Of a DNA stretch of 64,000 bases, positions 24,875 through 34,322 are shown piece by piece. The notes beneath the pieces were generated by a model. The model saw only the letters and a program-made list of their open reading frames with translations, did not search any database and was not told the origin of the DNA. Source of the stretch: Macrophomina tecta (taxonomy: Eukaryota; Ascomycota; Dothideomycetes; Botryosphaeriales; Botryosphaeriaceae); the NCBI GenBank assembly GCA_024180945.1, contig JAKSGN010000033.1, forward strand, positions 1 to 64,000. Direction: 5' to 3'. Position 1 is the first letter of the stretch, and each line of letters starts with the position of its first letter. Made by a program: the position numbers and the translations under genes.

Positions 24875-25487
24875 TATTAAATATTAATAAGTAAGCTTAT
24901 ATAAGCGTAGCTTATTAATATATTACCTTAGGTATTAGAATACTACCTAAGGTATATAACGAATATACCTCGGAGTTATAGTAGTGGTAAACTACGGTGG
25001 TAAACCATAGTAGTAAACTAAGGTGGCAAAATTCGCTACTCTACTTTACTAACTAATAACTAAACGGGTATAGCCCCTACTAAAATTCCTTTTATATATT
25101 ATAAAAGTTCAATCATTTCCAGTTATTACGATATAAAAATTATGTAAAACGAATAAGGATTAGGGCTAGAATCTTATTTCTTATAAATTACCCTCGTTGG
25201 ATTTCTAATATAGTATATCTAGAAGAATCTACTTATAAAGAATAAGTATATATAAGAAGCTCTAGATAGCACCGTAGTTTTATTCTTTTAAGACGCGTAA
25301 TACTAATAAACGGGATATAAGCTAATAAAAAGCTTTACTTTATCTTTTATCTTTTCTCTTATCTTTCTTTATTAAATCTTCTATCTATTTCTCTCTTAGA
25401 GAGTTATCTTCTTTCGACTACTTACTAGGCTCTATTATTTATATAATATAGCTTAGTAATCCTCCACCCAAGCCTTAGTGCTTTATA
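24875..25487 (+). repeat. Ty1/copia-type LTR, RIP-affected (copy 2, 3' LTR)
   Basis: 613 bp matching 6408-7019. Preceded by TTAGAGGGG, a polypurine tract, which makes it a 3' LTR in + orientation. Confidence 0.78.
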
Positions 25488-27031
25488 AGAAAGACTTATA
25501 CCTAGCTAGATATAAATCTTTTAGCCTTTAATACTAAATTTTTCTTATATCTTTATATATTTCTAAGCTCTTTTTCTTTTCTAAAGTACTCGCTACGAGC
25601 CTTATAACTATTTAGTAGCTATACTAGCCCCCCGCGTTAGGCTTTAAATTTATTAATAAAAGAAATGCTTCGTAAAAAAGCGTCTAGTAAGCTAGAGGGC
25701 AAAGATAGCTAGAACCGTATAGAAGATAAAAAGAAATAAAAAAAGAATCTAAAATAACTTTATTATATAGTATCTTATAGGCGATCGAATAGAGTAATAA
25801 AACTAAAAAAATCTATTCTAAAAAAAAAAGAAAAATTACCGCTTCTATATATTCTATAAGTACGCCTCGAAGTAGTATTTATTAGTTATTTTTATTATTC
25901 TCTTATAGCCGTATTATAAAGTCTATTTATAGTAGAGGGTCTTCTTTTAATACGCTAATTAGAGCTCTCTTTTTAAGCTATCTCTTAAAGTTCTATCTCT
26001 CTATATAGAAAGAACTATTCTTATCTTAACTAGCTTATTTATCTTCTATTTTATAATAACGTAAGGCGTTTTTATCGCGCGATAAAGTATTCTAGAGTAG
26101 AATAGTTAAGGCGCTCTACGCTTTTATCTAAGTAAATTTAAAAATTTTATAATAAGAATCGGGTATCCGATTTCTGAGCGAAGAGCGCTAAGACCCGTTA
26201 TTTTAGTAAGAAATTAGGTATCTATTTTTTTAATAGTAGTATTAGAATCTAAAATTAAAATTAGAAAATAAAGATAACTATACTTAGTTAACTAAATTAG
26301 AACTCTTAAAAAACGTAGAATCTAAACTAATACTAGAAGATCTAATAGACTAAAATAACTCTATAATAATATTAGCTAAAATATTATTATATAAACGCTT
26401 TAGCGATTACTTTTTCTTAGTATTTTTAGGGTTAATAGAATCTTTAGCCTCTTAAATTAACTTAAGATAATCTAACTTCTCTAGCTTTTTTATAGTTATA
26501 GTCTTCTTTAAAAGTATTAAATAAGTATAATACTCTAAGAGATTCTTTTATTTTTCTAAATAAGATAAATAGGCTATTATAGTTTATATAGTTTTATAAG
26601 TCTTTTTTTAATCTATATATACTTTAGTACGTGCCTAATTAAGATAGTTAACTAGAGTTAAATATTAGTAATAGTAAAAGATAATAGAAATAGAATATAT
26701 AATTTATAATATTAAGACTTTCGCTATTATAAATAGTCTAACTATAATAAGTATATTTTTTATAATAAAAAGAACTTTTAATATTTATTTAATATTTTAC
26801 GGGCTCACCCTTAGAAGCTAGAAGTAAATAAAAAAAATAAGAAATAAATATCTTATAGTTTTTATAATTAATACGCTTATCTAGAAGAATCTATTTAGTA
26901 TACTTATATTTTAGAGATATTATAAAAATTTACTAAAGAAAAGAAAGAAAGAATAAAAAAAACTTAAAATATAAATAAATAAATAAATTTTTAAGCTAAA
27001 AATTCTTAAGAGAAAAAATAGTATTATAAAT
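25488..27031. other. RIPed sequence, unassigned
   Basis: AT-rich, no CpA/TpG to speak of, no open frames. The last 100 bp resemble 3120-3235 and end in a purine-rich stretch. I cannot name the source element. Confidence 0.4.
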
Positions 27032-27520
27032 TTATAATAAGCGGGCCTTTATCTCTAAGAATCTAAATACTAAAGAGAAAAAAAATTTATTAAAAGAGTT
27101 TTTCTTAAGTAGATATAAGAAGAAAGTAAGAGTAAGTTAAATATATAATAAAACTAAGTACTACGTATAAAAACTATATTACTAATAAAGTATAAATTAT
27201 TATTAAAGTTAACTATAAAGATTAAAGCTATCTAAAGAGTATAGTTTATATACTAGTAAAAAAATATTTATAATTTAGTTTCTAATTTATCTACTCTATT
27301 TCTTAAAAGAGTAGTAATTTTAAAAGTAGATAGAGTAGCTAGTTCTACTCTAAATACTCTATAGTATTCTAGTCTAAGTGCCTTTAGAGTAGTAAGAGTA
27401 CTATCTTAGCGTTATATATTTTATATAAGTACGCGTAGATTCTTTTTATATTATATCTAAGCTCTCTATTTACTATTTTATTCTACTATTTTTTAACTTT
27501 ATAAAAACTATATTATAATA
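27032..27520 (-). repeat. Divergent RIPed Ty3 LTR, reverse orientation
   Basis: About 489 bp from TATAATAAGCGGGCC to CTATATTATAATA, similar in outline to 23995-24472 but more mutated. It stands back to back with the forward LTR at 27533. Confidence 0.65.
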
Positions 27521-27532
27521 CTATTTCTTCTT

Positions 27533-28001
27533 TGTTACGGCGCAGCCTTCATAGGGTAGGAAATAGGTGGAATAAGAAAATAAAGCGAGGTATAGATACG
27601 CGCCGTAGAAAGATCTATAGAAAGAGTTACGTAAATTATATAACGCTAAGTATTAATTTATATACTCTCGCCTAGGTAAATATAGATTAAATAGATTAAA
27701 TCTCTTTAATCTCTATAATCTATCCTCTATAGAAATAGATTAATAGGATTAATACTAGATTATAAACCTTTTTTACGAGTATATAAACTATACTTCTTAG
27801 ATAGTCTTAACCTTCGTAGTTAACTTTAATAATAGAATTTAGACTCTATTAGTAATACGGCCTTTATATATAGTACTTAGTCTTATTACGTATTTAACTT
27901 ACTCTTACCCTCTTCTTATATCTACTTAAGAAAAACCCTCTTAATAGGTTTTCTCTCTCTTTAGTATTTAGATTCTTAGAGGTAGAGGCCCGCTTATTAT
28001 A
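27533..28001 (+). repeat. 5' LTR of the plus-strand Ty3 relic
   Basis: TGTTACGGCGCAGCC to CGCTTATTATA, about 469 bp. The following CTTTAACTACTATTC leader leads into gag remains. Confidence 0.8.
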
Positions 28002-28866
28002 CTTTAACTACTATTCTTATAAGGAGAGAAAGGCTCTAAGATTAAGTCTTATTAAATAAGATATTACCCCCTAATAAGTTTAGAAAATAGTAATAGTACT
28101 AGAATCTTAGATAGAGGTTAACCCGGCCGAGAATTATATTTAGGGTGCCTAGGGGCTAGCTTAGCCCGTATAGTAAATAGAGCTTACTAGAGCTAAGCTC
28201 TTATAGCTTATTAAGGAGCTAAAAACTTAGAACGCTCGACTATTCGAGTATACGATAAAGCGAAGTGCTACTAAGGTTAAAGTAGCGGTATCTAAGAAGT
28301 TCGATAGAAATAGAAAGAAGCTCTAATTATTTTTACTCTAAATATAATGCTATCTCTAGTTTAATTAAGCGTAATTCGATAGCGACGCCGAGAAAGTACT
28401 CTTCGCATTAATCTATCTTAGAGAAACGGTAGAGATATAAATAGAACTATATCTTCGCGATTATCTAGCTAACGAATACTCTCTCGAGAAGAGACGGGAA
28501 AAGACTAAAGAAATCTTCGATATCTATACGGGATTTATAGATAACCTTAGGACTACTTTTAACGATTAAGATAAAGTCTATAAAGTCTCTAATAATATTA
28601 TAACTATTAAATAACTAGAATCTATAGCTATCTACGTAACTAAGTTTTAATAGCTTATAGCCTATCTTAAATAGTTAGATAAGACTTTCCGCGACCTCTT
28701 CTATAAGGGCCTAAAGAAAGAAGTTAAGAAGAATATAATTATCTATAAATACTTATCTATCTTCTAGAAGATAGTAGACCTTACGTCCTAGATCGACGAT
28801 TATATATACGAATAGAAGATAGGTTCTTAATAAGCTAATACCTCGAAGTCTTACCGCGAAAGAATA
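28002..28866 (+). pseudogene. RIPed Ty3 gag, part 1 (host of the fresh insertion)
   Basis: Conceptual + translation shows blocks such as TAFDNY-like and AADYLTEYF-like remains of a Ty3 capsid, with TAG/TAA at Gln/Trp sites. Interrupted at 28866/28867 by the 8.1-kb insertion; the frame resumes at 36979. Confidence 0.7.
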
Positions 28867-29609
28867 TGTAACGGCGGCCTCTTCCACTAGGCTTAGGAGT
28901 CACCTAGTAGGGTCAGGTAGCGGTAGGGTTTACCTTGAAGAGCAAGAGAAGGGTAAAGGATTGGAACGATGGGTAGCGGTCACGTGATAGGTTGGTGCGC
29001 GGTGCGCGTCAGGCTTGTTACCTCCAATAAGTCTGTATTGGAATCTTGAGTTGACCACGAAGGTCAAAGTACTATCTAAGGAGTGTGTCTATATACTGTA
29101 GGAAATGTGTAGCAATCTGTGGATAGTGGTGGATAGTTGGCATCCTTGGTTATCCAAGCGTCGTGGAGGATAGTCGTGATCCTTCGTTATCCAGTGGGCC
29201 CGGTGGGTCCCACGTGACTTGGGCGCTAAGGCCTGTTTTCCGGAACCCGACTTCTGCCCTGATGAGCGGACGACATGTTCGACATTCTCTTGTTCGTCCC
29301 TTGTGTCCGAAGTCGGTTTCCTGGATCTGTGCCCTTTCCCTGTGGGTGTCTTTCCCCTGCGGGAACTCGGTCCTGCTATTCTTCCGGGTAGTCGCTGTGC
29401 TGCGCGGGCGTCGTTCCCGTGCGGGCCTCTGTTGCTGCCTGGCTCGGGGCCGTACGTGCCGCCTTCCCTTGAGGCTGGGTTTCCCGTGCGGGCGTTCCGG
29501 CCGTGCGGCTCTGCTGCCCGTGAGGGTTCTTGGTCCCTGCGGTGCCTTTTCCCGTGCGGGCTTCCTACCCGTGGGGTCATAAAGCCCTTGTCCTCTGGGG
29601 TTCGTAACA
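28867..29609 (-). repeat. 3' LTR of the recent Ty3 element
   Basis: 743 bp, apparently identical to 36231-36973. The two + strand frames inside it (29163-29582 and from 29219) are repeated exactly in the other LTR and are not genes. Confidence 0.95.
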
Positions 29610-29625
29610 CTATCCCCCCCCTTAA
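29610..29625 (-). other. Polypurine tract of the recent Ty3 element
   Basis: In sense orientation AAGGGGGGGGATAG directly abuts the 3' LTR, the plus-strand primer. The same GATAG end occurs before the LTRs at 17886 and 42330. Confidence 0.9.
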
Positions 29626-29710
29626 GGATCTTCGGCCCGAAGATTTGTCCGCTTGTCTATATCTTGGGTTTCCCTTGTTCTTTCTTTCTTTCTTCCGGTA
29701 AATTTTCACG

Positions 29711-30449
29711 ATGCCTCCGAAACGCAAGCGTACTGAACAGGTTCTTCTAGGTGAGCGTATCGATCGCGAGGGCTGCGAGATGCCTGTTCCTTGTTCTTCT
29801 TGTTTGCTCCTGGCTTCTAAGGGCGAGCCCGTGGAGTGTCGGATGGATGTCAAGAGTTCTTCCCGTTGTGGGGAGTGTGCTCGTCGTGGTCGGACTGCTT
29901 GCGATGGCGGGGGTCTCGATGCTGCGGACTGTATGTTCTGTTCCTGTCGTCTCTTGCTATTGCTGATGTTTGACTCTAGTTGACCGTCTCGATCGGGCGC
30001 GCGCCAAAGTGCGTGCGGACCGGGAGGAGGCTCGTAAGGCCATGCAGGCCGTGATGGCCCGTTTATCTCGTTTGGAGAAACAGGAGGATCTCTTGGAGCG
30101 TCGTGCTCATTTGATGCTCTCGAAGAAGGCTGTGACCGTGGAGGAGCTGGAGGAGTTGGACCGTCTTGAGTCGGTTCGAGAGGATGGGGATCCTGTTGAC
30201 CCCGAAAGTGCCAAGGAGGAGCGATCGCCAAAGCGTTTACGTGGCGATGCCTCAGCTGATATCGTTGTGGAGTCGTCCCAGTCTGTTGGGTCTCCTGGCG
30301 TTGGTTCGGGTTCTGCGCCTCCCGAGGGTTCCGAGCTGGTGAATCAGGCGCGGCAGTCTCCGTTTCCCGATTTTGATTTTGGGTCCTTTGTGTATGACGA
30401 GTCGGCGGTGTTGGTCGATCTGGGTTTCGGCGATGGAACTCATCAATGA
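29711..30449 (+). CDS. Antisense spliced gene in the Ty3 element: six-cysteine, coiled-coil protein
   Basis: Exons 29711-29930 and 29980-30449 joined across a 49-bp intron (donor GTATGT, branch-like GCTGATG, acceptor CTCTAG); 229 residues. The ATG follows a pyrimidine-rich stretch typical of fungal promoters. The protein starts with basic MPPKRKR, then a cluster C-x2-C-x11-C-x9-C-x2-C-x7-C (C28, C31, C43, C53, C56, C64). A charged coiled coil follows the splice junction ([10 protein letters not shown] through [10 protein letters not shown]), then a second basic patch (SPKRLR) and an acidic/aromatic tail ([13 protein letters not shown]). Splicing fuses two frames into one coherent protein, strong evidence of a real gene. 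It converges on pol and overlaps the chromodomain end. The layout suggests a nuclear zinc-binding, regulator-like protein; the function is unknown. Confidence 0.8.
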
Positions 30450-32000
30450 GTTCTTGACAATCGCAGAGTTCCGGTGGTTCCCAGGTATTGTCCCAGTCTC
30501 CCTTCCATTTAAGGAGGTATCTGAACTGACCGTTGATGTAGCCACTGTCTAGGACTTGTTCTACGTCCCAGTCTTTATTTTCGTCGGCGTCTGGATTTTC
30601 CGGTATGATTTCTTCTGTTTGGCGTAATGGCGTAGCGTCTTGAGGTGCCGGTTCGAGTAGGGCAACGTGAAATACTGGGTGTATCCGCATGGTGTCTGGC
30701 AATTTGAGGCGGAAATTGACCTTCCCGATTTGTTCTTCGATTTCGAAGGGACCGACTTTTTTGAAGTCCAATTTTTTGCTTGGTCGGTCGTTCTTTTTTC
30801 GTTTGAAATTTTTGCTGAGGAGGTAAACTTTATCCCCCCTCTTGAGCTTCGGTGCCTCCTGGTGCCGTCTGTTGTAGTATTTACCCATTTGTAGGGCTAC
30901 GAATTCGAGGTCCAGGTGCAATTGTGCGTGGAGTGCCTTCAGCTGGTCTGCTTTGAGGATTCCTTTTTGGGCTAATGACTCGCTTGGTATCGGATATCTG
31001 TAGGCTGTTGGCTCGTACCCGTAGTTGGCGTAGAACGGGGATTCTTGTGTAGCGGACGCCTTTGAGCTGTTGTACGCGAATTGTGCGAGCGGTAGTAGCT
31101 CAACCCAGTTGTCTTGCGCGTAGTTGAGGTAGCAGCGTAGGTATTGTTCCAGCGTCTGATTCGTTCGTTCCGTCTGTCCGTCTGTTTGGGGGTGTGCCGT
31201 GGTTGAGAGCTTGTGCTTGGCTCCAAGCTGTCGAGTGAGGCTTTGCCAGAATCGGGATGTAAATAGTCGATCCCTGTCTGACACGAGCTCTTCTGGTAAC
31301 CCGTGGTTGCCGAAAATTATCCTCAGGAACGTGTAGGCGAGTTCTTCCGCATTTGCCGATTTGAGGTATGGCAAGTAGTATGCGTACTTTGTCATTCTAT
31401 CCACGATGACCAGGATCGAGTCATACTTGACCTTAGTAAGCGGTTCTTTTGACTTGGGTAGGTCCGTGATGAAGTCTAGCGAGATGGATTGCCAAGGGCG
31501 CTTCGGTGCCGGTAGTGGCTGAAGCGATCCGTAGGGTGCGTGTCTCGCGGCCTTGCTTCTGATGCAGAGGTCGCATTGTGAGACTATCCTTTGTACGGTT
31601 CTTCTGAGCCCTGGAAAGTAGTAGCTTCTCGTAATTCGCTCTGTTGTTTTGTCTGTTCCTTGATGACCGTGTGCTGGGGCTTCGTGTATGTCTTTCACGA
31701 GTTCTTCCCGTAGTTTAACCGGGACGTAGACTAATCCCAGAAACAGGATTGTGCCATCTGCGTTTTTGGTTACTCGGGGGTCGTCTTTGAGTTCTTCGAT
31801 TTCTTGAGCCGTTGCGTCATCTGCGCAGGCCTCTCGGATCTTGCGCTCCCATTCGTTGCCTTCGAGGCGTATCGCTGGGGCGAGTAGTCTGACCGGGGTA
31901 AGCGAGTCGTCTGGTCCTTCCTTGAGCCATGTCTGTTCGATGCTATAAATAGCGGTGATCTGGCGGCTACGGCTGATCCCTTTCTGTAGGTGATCTTCAT
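30370..32000 (-). CDS. pol: Ty3 Pol, second part: integrase with chromodomain
   Basis: Follows RNase H in the next frame. HHCC zinc-binding segment ([10 protein letters not shown] ... CDLC), catalytic core with [17 protein letters not shown] and [10 protein letters not shown] (the D, D, E triad), a [11 protein letters not shown]-terminal fold and a chromodomain ([10 protein letters not shown] ... [15 protein letters not shown]), ending near HRRNPD. Chromodomains direct chromovirus integration to marked chromatin. The open frame itself runs from 32136 to 29089, through the polypurine tract and over 500 bp of the 3' LTR. The last 430 residues are Pro/Arg-rich and lie antisense to a spliced gene, so I doubt they are a functional part of Pol. 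Confidence 0.85.
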
Positions 32001-34322
32001 GTCGTATGATGCTAGTTCCTCGGCCCACCTGACCTGTCGTCGATTCAGTTCCTTGGTGGTGGTGAAGTGCGATAGGTTCTTGTGGTCGCAGTACACCATG
32101 ATTTGGTGTTTGGCCCCTTCGAGGTAGTGTCTCCATTCTTTAAAGGCCGTGACAATGGCCAGGAGCTCTTTGTCGTGGACGTCGTAGTTCTTCTCGGGGC
32201 CTGTCATTTTCCTCGAATAGAAGGCGATGGGGTGTAGTCTGCCCTGCTCGTCTGGCTGGCTGAGGACTGCTCCTATGGCGTAGTCGGAGGCGTCGGTTTC
32301 GACCGTAATGGGTAGGTCAGGGTTGTAGATACCCAAAACCGGGGCTTCCGTGAACATGCGCTTTAGTGAGTCGAAGGCTGTTTGTTGCCTTTCTCCCCAT
32401 ACGAACCCGTGTTCCTTCTTTGTTAGGTCTGTGAGAGGTGTGGACACCTTCGCGTAGTTCAGGATGAACTTCCGGTAAAAGTTAGCAAATCCCAGGAAGG
32501 ATTGCACTTCTTTAATGGTCTTTGGCGTGGGCCAGTCTCTTATGGCGTCCAGTTTTTTGTCGTCCATGCTGATGTGTCCAGGGGTGATGATAAACCCGAG
32601 GTATTCCGTCTTCTGCGTGTACCATTCGCTCTTTTCCGGGGCTACTTGGAGGTTTCGTTCGTCCAGTGCCTGTAGGACTTTCCTTATGTGCTCGGTATGT
32701 TCTTCGAGCGTCTCCGAGTATATCAGGATGTCATCCAGGTAAGCCAAAGCGAATACATCCAGATACGGACGTAGTGTATCGTTGACTAAGCTCTGGAAGG
32801 TAGCTGGTGCGTTGGTAAGCCCGAAGGGCATTACCGTATACTCGTAGTGTCCAAATCTTGTTCGGAACGCCGTTTTCCACTCTTCACCTTCCTTGATGCG
32901 GACTAGGTGGTAGCCTTCTCTGAGGTCCAGCTTGGTGAAATACTTGGCGTTACGGAGTTTGTCTTGCAGCTCGTCGATGCGAGGTAGGGGGTACCGGTTT
33001 TTGACGGTGATGTCGTTCAGTTGTCTGTAGTCAACACAGAGGCGTAGTTTACCATTTTTCTTTGGGACAAACAGGATGGGATAACCAGCCGGTGATGATG
33101 ACGGGCGTATGTATCCTCGTTCCAGGTTCTTTTCGATGTACTCCCTTAAGGCCTCTGCCTCTTTTTCTGAAAGCGAGTATATGGGCTTGAACGCGGGTTG
33201 CGTCCCGGGCATCAGGAGTATCTCGTGGTCCCATGGTTTGTGTTCTGGTAATTGTCCTTTGCCTCTTTCCTGGAACAGTCGTTGGAGGTCCCAGAATTCT
33301 TGTGGGACGGTTTCCAGTTCCGGTGTTGGTGCTGATTTGTCTGTGGTAGGCCTTACAATTCCGCCAAGGTCTGCGTTACCCTCGACTGCCGAAATGCCTC
33401 GTTTGACGATGTCCATCCATCCGTGAGCGGATGGGTCGTATTTTCTGCGGATCCTCTGGGGGCAGTCTCCTCCGACTGGTTTTGGGACGTCGTTATCCTC
33501 CTGGCGGAGGCCCCTTGTCATGCGAGCTAGGATTTTCTGCTCGTGTTCTAGGCTTGTTTTGACGAGGATGGTGTATGCCTTCTCTCCTCGGTTTCTCATG
33601 CGATTTAGTGCGCTTATTGAGATTTCTTGGATGTCTATGGGGTCTTCCTTGACCGTCGGTGTCCTTCTGGCAGTGGCCAGGTGTCTGGTGCATTCCTCGT
33701 TTGGGAAGGTAACTGTTCTTTCCTTCCATCGGATATGCGGTTCGTGGGTTTCAAACCACGGGATTCCCAGGATAATGTCGTGCCCTGGTATGGAGGTTAC
33801 GTCGAGCGTAATCTTTTCTACATGTCTCCCGATGGTAAGCTTTGCGGGTTCTGTCTCGACCCGAATCTGTCCTTTGTCGTATGAGGCGGCTGACCCGTCT
33901 ACTGTTTTCAACGAGTAGGGATGGTCTTTCCTCGTGAGTTGGATGTTGTTTTGGGTGGCGAAGATGTGGCTGATGAAATTGCCTTCTGCTCCGCTGTCGA
34001 GCATAGCCATCGCGGTTCGCCCGCAGATGGTTACTGGTATCCTGAGAACTTTTCCTGAGGTGCGTATGTCGTTCGATGTGCGTGAAACCTGGTTGAGGGA
34101 CCTGTTTGACGGCCCCTCCTGGGGTCCCTGGCTAGGGAGGCCGTTTAGTTTTTTGACAGTGCGTTGGTCAGCTCCCTGGGCGCATTGTGGATCCCATAGG
34201 TAGTGGGTGTTTCGAACTCGATGTTTTCGTTTGCGGGGAAGAGGCGTCCGGTTCGTGGGCTTGTCATTTCTTCGTAGAAGTAGAAGTCCCAGTCTTGGGC
34301 CGGGATCGGTAATTCCTTCCAC
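31970..34322 (-). CDS. pol: Ty3 Pol, first part: protease, reverse transcriptase, RNase H
   Basis: Open from 34322 with no ATG there, so probably made by -1 frameshifting from gag. In order: aspartic protease (DSGAEGNF, catalytic D109), a linker, reverse transcriptase ([31 protein letters not shown], catalytic YLDD near residue 527) and RNase H ([25 protein letters not shown]). After the ITYRKGS block the expected ADALSRR segment is missing and the frame runs on to a stop at 31770 in nonsense sequence, while integrase continues in a different frame. I therefore place the meaningful end near 31970. This looks like a small indel or deletion at the RNase H/integrase joint, not a programmed shift. 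Confidence 0.88.

Noticed and set aside
29163..29701. Plus-strand frames of 139 and 160 codons in the LTR
   Set aside because: The LTR part is repeated exactly in the other LTR, lies antisense to the open Pol frame, and is Cys/Arg/Pro-rich without a recognisable fold. Treated as composition artefacts.
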